Source: Bacillota bacterium
GTDB lineage: Bacteria > Bacillota > UBA4882 > UBA8346
Assembly (NCBI GenBank): GCA_003501365.1
Contig: DNPP01000325.1
Span: 1 to 11,447 of the forward strand
Reading direction: 5' to 3'
Length of the DNA stretch: 11,447 bases
Position numbers and translations under genes: made by a program. Every line of letters begins with the position of its first letter. Position 1 is the first letter of the stretch. Positions 1 to 6,738 of the stretch are shown one piece after another. Below the pieces are notes generated by a model, which saw only the letters and a list, made by a program, of their open reading frames with translations, made no database searches and was not told the DNA's origin.

Positions 1-761
1 GGAGGATAAAAAACAGCCCCCCAACCTTGATAGGTTTCAATCATGAAGCCGCAGAGATCGCCATCCGCATCGATACCGGACTTATGGATCAGCGCGGCGA
101 TAGTCCGCTCAAAATAAGCCTTGGGATCATTGGCAGCCTCTTCACACCAGGGATATGGAAAAGGCAGGTAATGGATATTGGGATCCAAATAGCCGATCCA
201 TTCTTTCTGAGCGGTATTTCCCCCCATCATTTGCGCTCCCATGGTTCTGCCGTGCCAATTGCCCTCAAAGCAGATGACCCCGGGACGTTTCTTGCCATGT
301 TTCCAGCCATACATCCGCATCAGTTTTAAGGCCGCTTCAGTGGCCTCCGTACCGGCGGATACCAAAAAGGCCTTCTCAAATTGGCTGGGCGTATGTTCAA
401 TCAAATATTTTAAATACTCCGTCCGTTCCTTACTAGCGTACGTATAGGTGTGTAAAAGCGGTTTAGACAACACTTCTTGCAGTGATTTCACGATTCGCGG
501 ATTTCCGTGACCGGCATTGGTCACAAAGATCGTGCTGGTAAAATCGATCCATTGATTACCCCAGGCATCATAAACTGAAAAATTTTGTGCTCGATCCCAG
601 ACTACCGGCAATTGACCATGCATGGACACTGATTCATATCGATCCAGTTCCTTCAAAAATTCAATACTTTCCGGCACCGGGATCTTGGTAACAATGCGCC
701 GGTATTTGGTGGTGATTTGCGGTACGGTTCTGGGAACAATGCTGAACTTAAATCCGGACAT
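1..761 (-). CDS. Class III (PLP) aminotransferase, C-terminal part beyond window edge
   Basis: This reading frame is open from the ATG at 761 to the window edge, giving 253 complete residues without a stop. It resembles class III pyridoxal-phosphate aminotransferases (the glutamate-1-semialdehyde aminomutase/ornithine aminotransferase fold). Visible hallmarks are the cofactor-phosphate loop SAGTEATEAALKLMR (about residues 135-149), the WHGRT segment (169-173) and IETYQGWGA (241-249), the usual position of the pre-catalytic strand. The catalytic lysine would lie off the window. A leader of about 45 residues precedes the usual start of the fold. The ATG overlaps the end of the CMP-sugar synthetase gene by 14 bases and has a GGAGGA site at 772-779, so the two genes are probably translationally coupled. 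By context it likely aminates a keto sugar or ulosonic-acid precursor. Family is secure; substrate is unknown. Confidence 0.88.
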   Translation of the reverse strand, partial: MSGFKFSIVPRTVPQITTKYRRIVTKIPVPESIEFLKELDRYESVSMHGQLPVVWDRAQNFSVYDAWGNQWIDFTSTIFVTNAGHGNPRIVKSLQEVLSKPLLHTYTYASKERTEYLKYLIEHTPSQFEKAFLVSAGTEATEAALKLMRMYGWKHGKKRPGVICFEGNWHGRTMGAQMMGGNTAQKEWIGYLDPNIHYLPFPYPWCEEAANDPKAYFERTIAALIHKSGIDADGDLCGFMIETYQGWGAVFYP

Positions 762-1509
762 GCTCGGGACTCCTCCTTGGATAAAACCCTTTTAAATACT
801 CCCATAACAAATGGCCGTTCCTCTTGAGATCATATTCCAGAAAGTCAAAATCGTTCATAGTATCAACTTCGGTACAAATTGGCGAGATAAAGCCGATCAT
901 TCGCTCACCGTATAGCAGACCGGAACTCAGTATTAAGGCCGGCTTGATAATATCCACATAGCCATCCGGAATATAGGCATCGGGAAACCTTTGACGGGGA
1001 TTGTTTAAAAAATCATTACTAAAACCCGCCAAGAGTCCTTTAAAATACCCGGATTCATCTTTTTGAAACCATTTAAACGGAGATTCCGGGGCGGGGTGCG
1101 CGGAACGCAATGAAGTAGCCTCCGGTCGCTTGGTGATTTCGGCAATTGCCCTGTCCACCAATTGCGGATTTCGTAACGGAGTAGTCGGACGAAGTTGAAC
1201 CAGATAGTCCGGGATAAAGCCCTCGTTATCTTGCAACCACTGAGTGGTGTGGCGCATAAAATCGATATCGGTCGAATGGTCCTGTGCCAGTTCAGGCGGG
1301 CGTAAAAAGGGGGTTTCTGCCCCATACTCCCTGGATATTTCAGCTATCTCTTCCGAGTCTGTCGAAACGATAGTCCGGTCAATTTTGGCAGCCAGCTTGG
1401 CGGCAATAATTGAATAGGCAATCAATGGAAAGCCGCCTAGTTGTTTGATATTTTTTCCGGGTACTCCTTTTGAACCGCTTCGTGCCGGTATAATCGCCAT
1501 AATATGCAT
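748..1509 (-). CDS. Acylneuraminate (CMP-ulosonic acid) cytidylyltransferase
   Basis: This 253-residue protein has the full signature of NeuA/SpsF-type cytidylyltransferases, which couple CTP to a 2-keto-3-deoxy sugar acid to give the CMP-activated donor. The nucleotide-binding loop IIPARSGSKGVPGKN is at residues 6-20, VSTDSEEIAE near 49-57, QLRPTTPLR at 105-113, and the C-terminal acidic motif EVDTMNDFD (214-222) supplies metal-binding aspartates. Length is normal for the single-domain family; no phosphatase domain is fused, and a separate KdsC-like phosphatase lies three genes upstream. The start ATG has an AAGGA site nine bases upstream; an in-frame ATG three codons later is possible but less well placed. 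It begins 12 bases after the isomerase gene. KDO, KDN, neuraminic, legionaminic and pseudaminic substrates cannot be distinguished from sequence alone. Confidence 0.92.
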   Translation of the reverse strand: MHIMAIIPARSGSKGVPGKNIKQLGGFPLIAYSIIAAKLAAKIDRTIVSTDSEEIAEISREYGAETPFLRPPELAQDHSTDIDFMRHTTQWLQDNEGFIPDYLVQLRPTTPLRNPQLVDRAIAEITKRPEATSLRSAHPAPESPFKWFQKDESGYFKGLLAGFSNDFLNNPRQRFPDAYIPDGYVDIIKPALILSSGLLYGERMIGFISPICTEVDTMNDFDFLEYDLKRNGHLLWEYLKGFYPRRSPEHVRI

Positions 1510-1521
1510 TAAGCATCATCC

Positions 1522-2373
1522 TTACAAAATTTCTTCACTTTGGCGGTTCCAATCATCGATCACGGGAATGATCCATTCCAATTGCTGCTTAAAAATTTGA
1601 ATTCCTTCTTCATCTCGGTATGCCTGCATAATGAAAGAGCCGCGGAACCCAGTTTGCGCTAAAGTGGTAAAAACTTTTTGGAAATTAACGTCTCCTTTGC
1701 CCAATTCGACGGAATTTCCCCCGCGTACCCGGTCTTTCAGATGAACTTCCGAGATCCGTCCACCATAAACGGCTAATTCTTCAGCCGGGTCATAATTCAA
1801 GGCGGCGCTGTTTCCCGTATCGTAATTCACCGTGAATATACCGGAGTCCAATGTCTCTAAAAGCGATAAAAACTTTTTCGGCGGTAAGTCCGTCTCTAAT
1901 GCCAGATTGATATCAAGCTTTTCAGCGACAGTCCTAACGGAACGAATGTTCTTGACAAACCGAAGCATTTGGGATTCGGTTTTCAAAGCGGATTTGTCGA
2001 CGCAAGGAATGATAATATCGGTAACCCCTATTTGGGAAGCATTTTTTAACAGCCGGCAAAGCATCTCGCGACTTTCGGCTGCAACCCAATCACATTCACT
2101 ATGCACGGGCGCTTCCATCAAATAATCCGCACAAATTGTCTTGACTTGTACCCCGGTTTGTTCTGAAACTTTCCGGATTTCCTCCAACCCCGATTGATTC
2201 AGCAAGGGATTTTTTTCGGATTGATCAAAATCGAGAATAAACTCGATCAAAGAAAGCCCTAAGTTGGAGGCAATTTGAAACTCACCTTGCCAATAGCCAA
2301 CCGGATGAGCTTGGTAACGCCCTTGATACTTCGGAAGCAATCTTCCTTGCATTATTCCTAGATTTTTAATCAT
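1522..2373 (-). CDS. TIM-barrel sugar (phosphate) isomerase/epimerase
   Basis: This is a 283-residue member of the xylose-isomerase-like TIM-barrel superfamily (the AP endonuclease 2-like fold used by sugar isomerases and epimerases). The start MIKNLGIMQGRLLP, followed by a Gly-Tyr-Trp-Gln segment, is familiar from isomerase-like proteins beside NeuB-type synthases. Candidate metal ligands are the Glu of LALETD, the Asp of VNYDTGN and the His of SEVHLKDR. The fourth position, usually Glu, appears to be Gln in FIMQAYRD. An upstream in-frame TTG at 2394 would add seven residues, but the ATG at 2373 matches the family N-terminus and sits behind a G-rich site (GGGGTGGG). It overlaps the methyltransferase stop by 8 bases, suggesting coupled translation. 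It probably sets the stereochemistry of a sugar precursor; the substrate cannot be read from sequence. Confidence 0.83.
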   Translation of the reverse strand: MIKNLGIMQGRLLPKYQGRYQAHPVGYWQGEFQIASNLGLSLIEFILDFDQSEKNPLLNQSGLEEIRKVSEQTGVQVKTICADYLMEAPVHSECDWVAAESREMLCRLLKNASQIGVTDIIIPCVDKSALKTESQMLRFVKNIRSVRTVAEKLDINLALETDLPPKKFLSLLETLDSGIFTVNYDTGNSAALNYDPAEELAVYGGRISEVHLKDRVRGGNSVELGKGDVNFQKVFTTLAQTGFRGSFIMQAYRDEEGIQIFKQQLEWIIPVIDDWNRQSEEIL

Positions 2374-3220
2374 GGCCCACCCCAAAGCTGGCAACTAAAG
2401 TATCGCAACCGCCAATTGAAGCTAATTGTTTCTCATACGCGTCATGCAGTTCCTTACTATCAAGAAAACTCCATCGAATATGACCTCCGGGCTTCTTTCG
2501 GGATAACCAGTGGAGATGATTGGATAACGGATATCTTTGAATTTGCTTAATATAATTGATTTGAAGCCCGGCTTTTTTTGCCAGTAAGGATAAGGTTGCC
2601 GCAGTAAATAAAAACAAATGGCAACTCCAATAGGTAAAATTGGCAAAAGCGTCGCTTTCATAAACTTTCAACAATATATCGTCGGCATTGGGTACTTCGA
2701 TAATAATACAACCTCCCGGTTCCAATCGAGCCGCTACTTGTTGCAACACGTTTAGCGGATCGGGAAGGTGTTCCAAGACATGAAAAAGTGTAATCACCTC
2801 GAAAAGCTGCTCAATTTCGCCCAAGTTTGAGTAAACGGGCAATTGCTGTTTTTTAAAATATGGTTTTAGTCTTCGTTCCGGTTCTATCCCGGCCACTTTA
2901 GCAGCTACTTTTTGGGCCTGCAACAAAAATCCGCCGTTGCCGCACCCAAAATCCAAAACCGTTTTATTAGTTATCAACGATTGAAACGTATTAAACCGCC
3001 GTTGATCATCTTTGACCGTTTCGTGAACCCAGTTTTCAATACTGGCGTCCTCACCGTCCATTTGGGAATTCTCATAAAAGCCGGGTGTTATATGGTCAAA
3101 CGATGATAAAAAGACCAGTCCGCAAGAGCGGCACTCCAAAATGTCCAAATTTTCGTTGTCCCGAACTCTGCCTGGTCTTTTCTGAAAAGATTTTTCTCCG
3201 CAAAGATAACATGCATTCAT
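2366..3220 (-). CDS. Class I SAM-dependent methyltransferase with N-terminal Cys4 zinc-ribbon-like segment
   Basis: This 284-residue enzyme has a small N-terminal knuckle with C4, C7, C30 and C33, fitting a bound zinc, followed by a Rossmann-fold methyltransferase. Motif I is VLDFGCGNGGFL (residues 88-99), the acidic ribose-binding residue is in AGIEPE, and the motif IV/post-motif region is HVLEHLPDPL with EPGGCIIIEVPN after it (Methyltransf_11/23 type). A Cys4 knuckle ahead of such a domain is known in sugar C- and O-methyltransferases, although those often also carry a C-terminal domain that this shorter protein seems to lack. It lies 22 bases after the NeuB-like gene and overlaps the isomerase gene, so it belongs to the ulosonic-acid operon. 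It may methylate the sugar acid or a precursor; this is inference. The ribosome binding site is weak. Confidence 0.87.
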   Translation of the reverse strand: MNACYLCGEKSFQKRPGRVRDNENLDILECRSCGLVFLSSFDHITPGFYENSQMDGEDASIENWVHETVKDDQRRFNTFQSLITNKTVLDFGCGNGGFLLQAQKVAAKVAGIEPERRLKPYFKKQQLPVYSNLGEIEQLFEVITLFHVLEHLPDPLNVLQQVAARLEPGGCIIIEVPNADDILLKVYESDAFANFTYWSCHLFLFTAATLSLLAKKAGLQINYIKQIQRYPLSNHLHWLSRKKPGGHIRWSFLDSKELHDAYEKQLASIGGCDTLVASFGVGHD

Positions 3221-3242
3221 TGACTTGTCTCATCTTCTTAAT

Positions 3243-4079
3243 TCAGATTAAATAATGGGCCCTTAACTTCTTGCTGATCGATACTTCTTTAGGCATCATC
3301 GCAATTGCGCCATCACCCATTGCCTGTTCAATCTTTCGCACTGCTCCGACCAGCATCCGCAATCCGTTAGGCTCCAATGAAGCGGCTTGATCTGATCCAT
3401 ACATTGCCCGGTCAAGGGTGATATGCCGTTCCAACGAGGTAATTCCTAAAGCCGCCGCGGCATAGGAAACGGATAATCCTGCTTCATGCCCGCTATAGCC
3501 GACATCACATTGAAATGTTTCCCGTAGGGTTTTAATGCGGTTTAGATTGGCATCTTCATCTTCCATTGGGTAGGTTGATACGCAATGCATTAATTCAAAA
3601 GGACAATCTGCGGCGCGAAAAATTGCCACGGCCTGTTCAATGTCTTTTAACTCGCTCATCCCCGTGGAAATAAAGGTATGTCTCCCCTCACAGGCCACTT
3701 CCTTTAATAATGGTTGATAAAGTAGCATAGCCGAGGCAATCTTGTTATATTTACAATTAAATTGTCGCAAGAAATATTGGCTCTCCAAATCCCACGCCGA
3801 GGCAAACCAGTCAATGCCGCTCTCTATACAGTAGCGGTCAATTTCTTGATACTCAATCAAGCCAAACTCCAAGCCCTCTTTCTGATTACGCTGAGTATTT
3901 CCCCAAGGGCTTTCACGCGGAGAATCAAGAAATTCTTTGGTATAGACTTTATCGATGGTCCGTTTTTGAAATTTAATCGCATCACAACCGGTTTCCTTGG
4001 CTATTTTAATTAGTTTTTTGGCAATATTCAGGTCGCCGTTATGGTTGATGCCAATTTCCGCAATAATAAAAATTGACAT
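3243..4079 (-). CDS. NeuB-family ulosonic acid synthase lacking the SAF domain
   Basis: This enzyme should condense phosphoenolpyruvate with an aldose to give a nine-carbon (or related) 2-keto-3-deoxy sugar acid. The NeuB barrel is complete: AEIGINHNGD (about 7-16), DAIKFQ, FASAWD, NKIAS, ISTGMSE, LMHCVSTYP, GYSGHE and ERHITLD with GSDQAASLEP. The protein stops at 278 residues, whereas NeuB, SpsE and PseI types usually run to about 340-370 with a C-terminal SAF (antifreeze-like) domain that helps close the active site. Only 22 bases follow before the next gene, so no remnant of the domain remains. It starts 12 bases after the phosphatase stop with a GAGGAGAG site overlapping that stop. The nearby phosphatase suggests that the substrate and product are phosphorylated (KDN-9-phosphate-like), but a free sugar is possible. 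Confidence 0.9.
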   Translation of the reverse strand: MSIFIIAEIGINHNGDLNIAKKLIKIAKETGCDAIKFQKRTIDKVYTKEFLDSPRESPWGNTQRNQKEGLEFGLIEYQEIDRYCIESGIDWFASAWDLESQYFLRQFNCKYNKIASAMLLYQPLLKEVACEGRHTFISTGMSELKDIEQAVAIFRAADCPFELMHCVSTYPMEDEDANLNRIKTLRETFQCDVGYSGHEAGLSVSYAAAALGITSLERHITLDRAMYGSDQAASLEPNGLRMLVGAVRKIEQAMGDGAIAMMPKEVSISKKLRAHYLI

Positions 4080-4091
4080 TAAAGTCTCTCC

Positions 4092-4592
4092 TCATGAGTT
4101 AATTAATTTTTCCGCCAAATCTTTGATGACTCCCTGACCACCTTTTTTGCTTAAAACCAATTTGGCAATGCGACATATTTTGGGATGAGCGTCTTTGGGA
4201 GCCACCGGATAGCCGACGATGCCCATTACCTCGTAATCATTAACATCGTTACCGATATACATTATATTTTGGGGATCTATCCTATTTTCCTGACAATAAA
4301 TCAACAAGGCAGCCTTTTTATCTTCTATTCCTTGAATTACATCAAGGACTAACTTTTTAGCGCGCTGAGCAACCACTGGATTCGTCTCGGTTGATAAGAT
4401 TAATAAAGGAATTCCTTTGGCATGGAACATTCTTATTCCAAGGCCGTCAGCGCGATTACAGGTTACTGATTCCTTTCCATCTTCATCAACAATAACTTTG
4501 TTATCCGTAAAAACCCCATCAAAGTCAAAAATAATAGCCTGAATACTTTTCAATGATATTTTGGGCCGATTGAAAAAATTAAAAAATTCCAT
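4092..4592 (-). CDS. KdsC-type HAD phosphatase (ulosonic acid phosphate phosphatase)
   Basis: This 166-residue protein is a capless (C0) HAD phosphatase of the KdsC/KDN-9-phosphate phosphatase group. The nucleophile motif IIFDFDGVFTD puts the catalytic aspartates at D23 and D25. CNRADGLGIRMF (45-56) matches the KdsC substrate segment, LILSTETN is motif II, GIEDKKAAL contains the motif III lysine, and YIGNDVND (112-119) is the metal-binding motif IV. The C-terminal KKGGQGVIKDLAEKL is also characteristic of KdsC. Such enzymes remove the terminal phosphate from KDO-8-phosphate or KDN-9-phosphate as tetramers in the cytosol. As the first gene of the minus-strand operon and neighbour of the NeuB-like synthase, it is the best reason to propose a phosphorylated intermediate. 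The ribosome binding site (GGGGAT, about 12 bases away) is weak. Confidence 0.9.
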   Translation of the reverse strand: MEFFNFFNRPKISLKSIQAIIFDFDGVFTDNKVIVDEDGKESVTCNRADGLGIRMFHAKGIPLLILSTETNPVVAQRAKKLVLDVIQGIEDKKAALLIYCQENRIDPQNIMYIGNDVNDYEVMGIVGYPVAPKDAHPKICRIAKLVLSKKGGQGVIKDLAEKLINS

Positions 4593-4652
4593 TTATTCGG
4601 TTGATCCCCATTCTTTTATACATTACAGTCGATTTTTTGAAAATCAATCCAA

Positions 4653-4676
4653 TAGTGATAGTGGTAGTGATCGTAG
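4653..4676. repeat. Short tandem 6-bp repeat in the leader of the minus-strand operon
   Basis: Three adjacent units TAGTGA, TAGTGG and TAGTGA (4653-4670) are followed by a degenerate TCGTAG. They lie in the divergent intergenic region, about 60 bases upstream of the phosphatase gene and downstream of its putative promoter, so they would be in the transcribed leader. A small inverted repeat (GATTTT, three bases, AAAATC; 4631-4645) lies between them and the gene. No function can be assigned. Confidence 0.5.
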
Positions 4677-4692
4677 TTCCGTTCTTTGTTCT

Positions 4693-4719
4693 ACTATATG
4701 AAGTGTTGAATGCAACGGT
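4693..4719 (-). promoter_or_regulatory. Putative sigma-K-like promoter of the ulosonic acid operon
   Basis: On the minus strand the sequence reads AACC, then CATATAGTA, with exactly 17 bases between the AC and CATA. This fits the sigma-K consensus of AC, 16-17 bases, CATAnnnTA. The start point would be near 4686, leaving a leader of roughly 94 bases before the phosphatase ATG at 4592. The motif carries little information, so it could be chance, but no better sigma-A-type promoter was seen. Confidence 0.4.
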
Positions 4720-4851
4720 TTTATCCTAAAAGCATAAAAAAGCAAAAGCCTCTGCACGTCTTGAGTTCCCGCCAATATACCCACCCCAAGTCCTATCACA
4801 TTCTTTTTTTTTGATAATACACTATAACTGGTATGGAAAGGGGTAATAAAA

Positions 4852-5976
4852 ATGACAATTCCGGTTCTTAAACCCTCAATCACGGATGAAGAGATCCAAG
4901 CGGTGACGGAAGTGATGCGTTCCGGCTGGCTGGGGCTTGGTCCGAAAACCAATGAATTTGAGGAAAAATTTGCCGAACAGATAAAAGCTAAATATTGTGT
5001 CGCTCTAAATTCGTGTACTGCCGCTTTGCATCTGGTTATGACTACTTTAAATCTCCAGCCGGATGATGAAGTGATCGTTACTCCGATGACCTTTATCTCG
5101 ACTGTTCATTCAATCTCCTACTGCGGAGCCAAACCTGTATTTGCAGATATTTTAGCGGATACCCTCAATATAAATCCGGATGATGTTGACCAAAAAATAT
5201 CCACTAAAACCCGCGCCATTATTGGCGTAGATATGGCAGGCCATCCCTGCGACCTGGATGAATTGATGAATCTGGCTGCCGATCATGGATTGACTTTTGT
5301 TGAAGATGCGGCTCACGCCTGCGGAGCTTTTTATAAAGGAAACCCGATTGGCAGTATTGCGCCTTTTACTTGCTTTAGCTTTCACGCGGTAAAGAATCTT
5401 ACCTGCGGTGAAGGCGGAGCCATAACGGGAACGAACGAATGGTTTGAAAAATGGTTTAAAGAAATGCGCTGGCTGGGCATATCCAGGGATACCTGGGGCA
5501 GATCTGAGGAAAAGCATGGTTATCAATGGAAATATTGGGTTGAAAGTATGGGGTTTAAATATCATATGAGTGATATTGCGGCTGCCATTGGTCTGGTCCA
5601 ATTAAAACGGCTTAGTCAATTAAATCAAATCCGCCAAAATATCGCCGCCGAATATAATCGGGCATTGACCGGCATTGATTGGTTAACTTTACCTCAAGAA
5701 CGAGCCTATGTGAAATCATCATGGCATCTTTATCAAATCAAACTGCCCGATGAAACCTCACGGGATCGCATGATCAATCATTTGTTGGAACGCGGGATTA
5801 CCCCGGGTGTTCATTATTTGCCTGCTCATTTACATCCATACTACCGGCAAATCAAATCCATTTGTCCGGTAGCTACTGAAATCTGGAAACGTATCATTTC
5901 GCTTCCGATTTTCCCTGATTTGGGACATGAAGATCAAGAAAAGGTAATTGATGCGGTTAGAAATTTTAAACCTTAA
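4852..5976 (+). CDS. DegT/DnrJ/EryC1/StrS-family sugar aminotransferase
   Basis: This 374-residue, full-length PLP enzyme transfers an amino group, usually from glutamate, to a nucleotide-linked keto sugar. GWLGLGPKTNEFE (25-37), NSCTAALHL (53-61) and VEDAAHACGA (150-159) are family hallmarks. The Schiff-base lysine is K181 in FSFHAVKNLTCGEGGA, and GFKYHMSDIAAAIGLVQL is the conserved C-terminal dimer segment. SpsC, PseC, perosamine synthetase and related transaminases all belong here. The ATG has an AAAGGGG site nine bases upstream. The GNAT gene starts 28 bases after the stop, a pairing typical of 4-amino sugar formation followed by N-acylation. The required dehydratase is not in the window. 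It is divergent from the ulosonic-acid operon across 259 bases, in which I see no convincing promoter for this strand. Confidence 0.93.
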   Translation: MTIPVLKPSITDEEIQAVTEVMRSGWLGLGPKTNEFEEKFAEQIKAKYCVALNSCTAALHLVMTTLNLQPDDEVIVTPMTFISTVHSISYCGAKPVFADILADTLNINPDDVDQKISTKTRAIIGVDMAGHPCDLDELMNLAADHGLTFVEDAAHACGAFYKGNPIGSIAPFTCFSFHAVKNLTCGEGGAITGTNEWFEKWFKEMRWLGISRDTWGRSEEKHGYQWKYWVESMGFKYHMSDIAAAIGLVQLKRLSQLNQIRQNIAAEYNRALTGIDWLTLPQERAYVKSSWHLYQIKLPDETSRDRMINHLLERGITPGVHYLPAHLHPYYRQIKSICPVATEIWKRIISLPIFPDLGHEDQEKVIDAVRNFKP

Positions 5977-6003
5977 ATTTACTATCTACAGGAGGAGAAG
6001 GCC

Positions 6004-6522
6004 GTGATTTTGGGAGATAAAATAATCATCAACGGATTAGAATCCAATGATCTGAAGGAGCGCCATTTGTGGCTGAACGATCCGGAGATTACTTATTATT
6101 TTACCAATTTAGGTTCAATTCCCACTTCGAAAAGTGATTTGGAAAAATGGTATGAAAATATTAGTGCAAAGAGGTCCCAAGAACTTCATTTTTCAATTTT
6201 TACAAAAGAGCTCAAACATATTGGCGGCGCTCAATTAAAGAACATTGACTGGAAAAATCGTAGCGCGGAATTGGGAATTTTTATCGGAGACAAAAGCGAG
6301 TGGGGTAAAGGATATGGAACTAATGCCACCCAATGCTTAATTGATTTTGGATTTAACGAACTAAACTTGCACCGGCTTTGGTTACGAGTAGATCAAGATA
6401 ATTTGGCGGCTTTAAAATGCTATCAAAAAGCAGGTTTTGTACAAGAAGGCATTTTCCGGGCAGAAGTATTTCGTAATGGTTGTTTTCACGATTCGGTCGT
6501 TATGAGTGTTTTAAACAACTAG
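6004..6522 (+). CDS. GNAT N-acetyltransferase (RimL/PseH/SpsD-like)
   Basis: This 172-residue protein is a single GNAT domain of the RimJ/RimL type. The acetyl-CoA pyrophosphate loop is EWGKGYGT (about 99-106), followed by the helix ending in FGFNELNLHRLWLRV, and then DNLAALKCYQKAGF (132-145) with Y140 in the usual general-acid position. It uses a GTG start, supported by an excellent GGAGGAG site at 5991-5997 with seven bases of spacing. It directly follows the DegT aminotransferase. By analogy with PseC/PseH and similar pairs, it probably acylates the newly made amino group of a nucleotide sugar. Ribosomal-protein acetylation is the other possibility for RimL-like enzymes, but the context argues against it. 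The acyl donor need not be acetyl-CoA. Confidence 0.86.
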   Translation: MILGDKIIINGLESNDLKERHLWLNDPEITYYFTNLGSIPTSKSDLEKWYENISAKRSQELHFSIFTKELKHIGGAQLKNIDWKNRSAELGIFIGDKSEWGKGYGTNATQCLIDFGFNELNLHRLWLRVDQDNLAALKCYQKAGFVQEGIFRAEVFRNGCFHDSVVMSVLNN

Positions 6523-6738
6523 ATTCCCCGGAAGGTTAACCAAAATCCCAATCAATCAAGAATATCCCAATTCATCCGTAATTGAATTGCCGCGCTCATT
6601 TTTTATGATTTTAGCATGGAACAATTCTCATGGTTATCAACTTAGGGTAAGCTGCCATAAATGATACCTAAGATTTAAGCACAATTTACCATCGGTTTTG
6701 AATATGATACTTCTATAATCCTCCAGGAGGGACCGGTT
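6523..6738. other. 216-base intergenic region with inverted repeats
   Basis: No gene is visible here. CAATTCA (6568-6574) and TGAATTG (6583-6589) form a 7-bp stem with an 8-base loop; a T6 run follows at 6599-6604, too far away for a confident terminator after the GNAT gene. A second imperfect inverted repeat pairs CTTAGGGTA (6641-6649) with TACCTAAG (6665-6672). A TATAAT sits at 6714-6719, but transcription from it would begin inside the AGGAGGG ribosome site (6725-6731) of the next gene, so it is unlikely to be a working -10 box. Confidence 0.4.

Noticed and set aside
27..447. Two plus-strand open frames of 100 and 68 codons
   Set aside because: They lie opposite the class III aminotransferase, whose minus-strand frame is open to the window edge with clear family motifs; they have no recognisable features.
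2374..2394. Upstream in-frame TTG start for the TIM-barrel isomerase
   Set aside because: It would add seven residues not typical of the family, and the ATG at 2373 has a G-rich site and the usual N-terminus.
3243..3300. Frameshift explaining the missing SAF domain of the NeuB-like synthase
   Set aside because: Only 22 bases separate its stop from the next gene, so there is no room for a SAF remnant in any frame before the methyltransferase.
4797..4840. TTGATA with TATAAC as a sigma-A promoter for the DegT gene
   Set aside because: The two hexamers are only six bases apart; at 17-base spacing the -35 is just a T-rich run.
4644..4952. Minus-strand open frame of 102 codons across the divergent region
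   Set aside because: It overlaps the start of the DegT gene and the putative promoter region, has no ribosome site and reads as non-coding composition.
6632..6645. TTATCAACTTAGGG resembling a DnaA box
   Set aside because: It is a single imperfect match with no cluster of boxes, AT-rich unwinding element or replication gene nearby.
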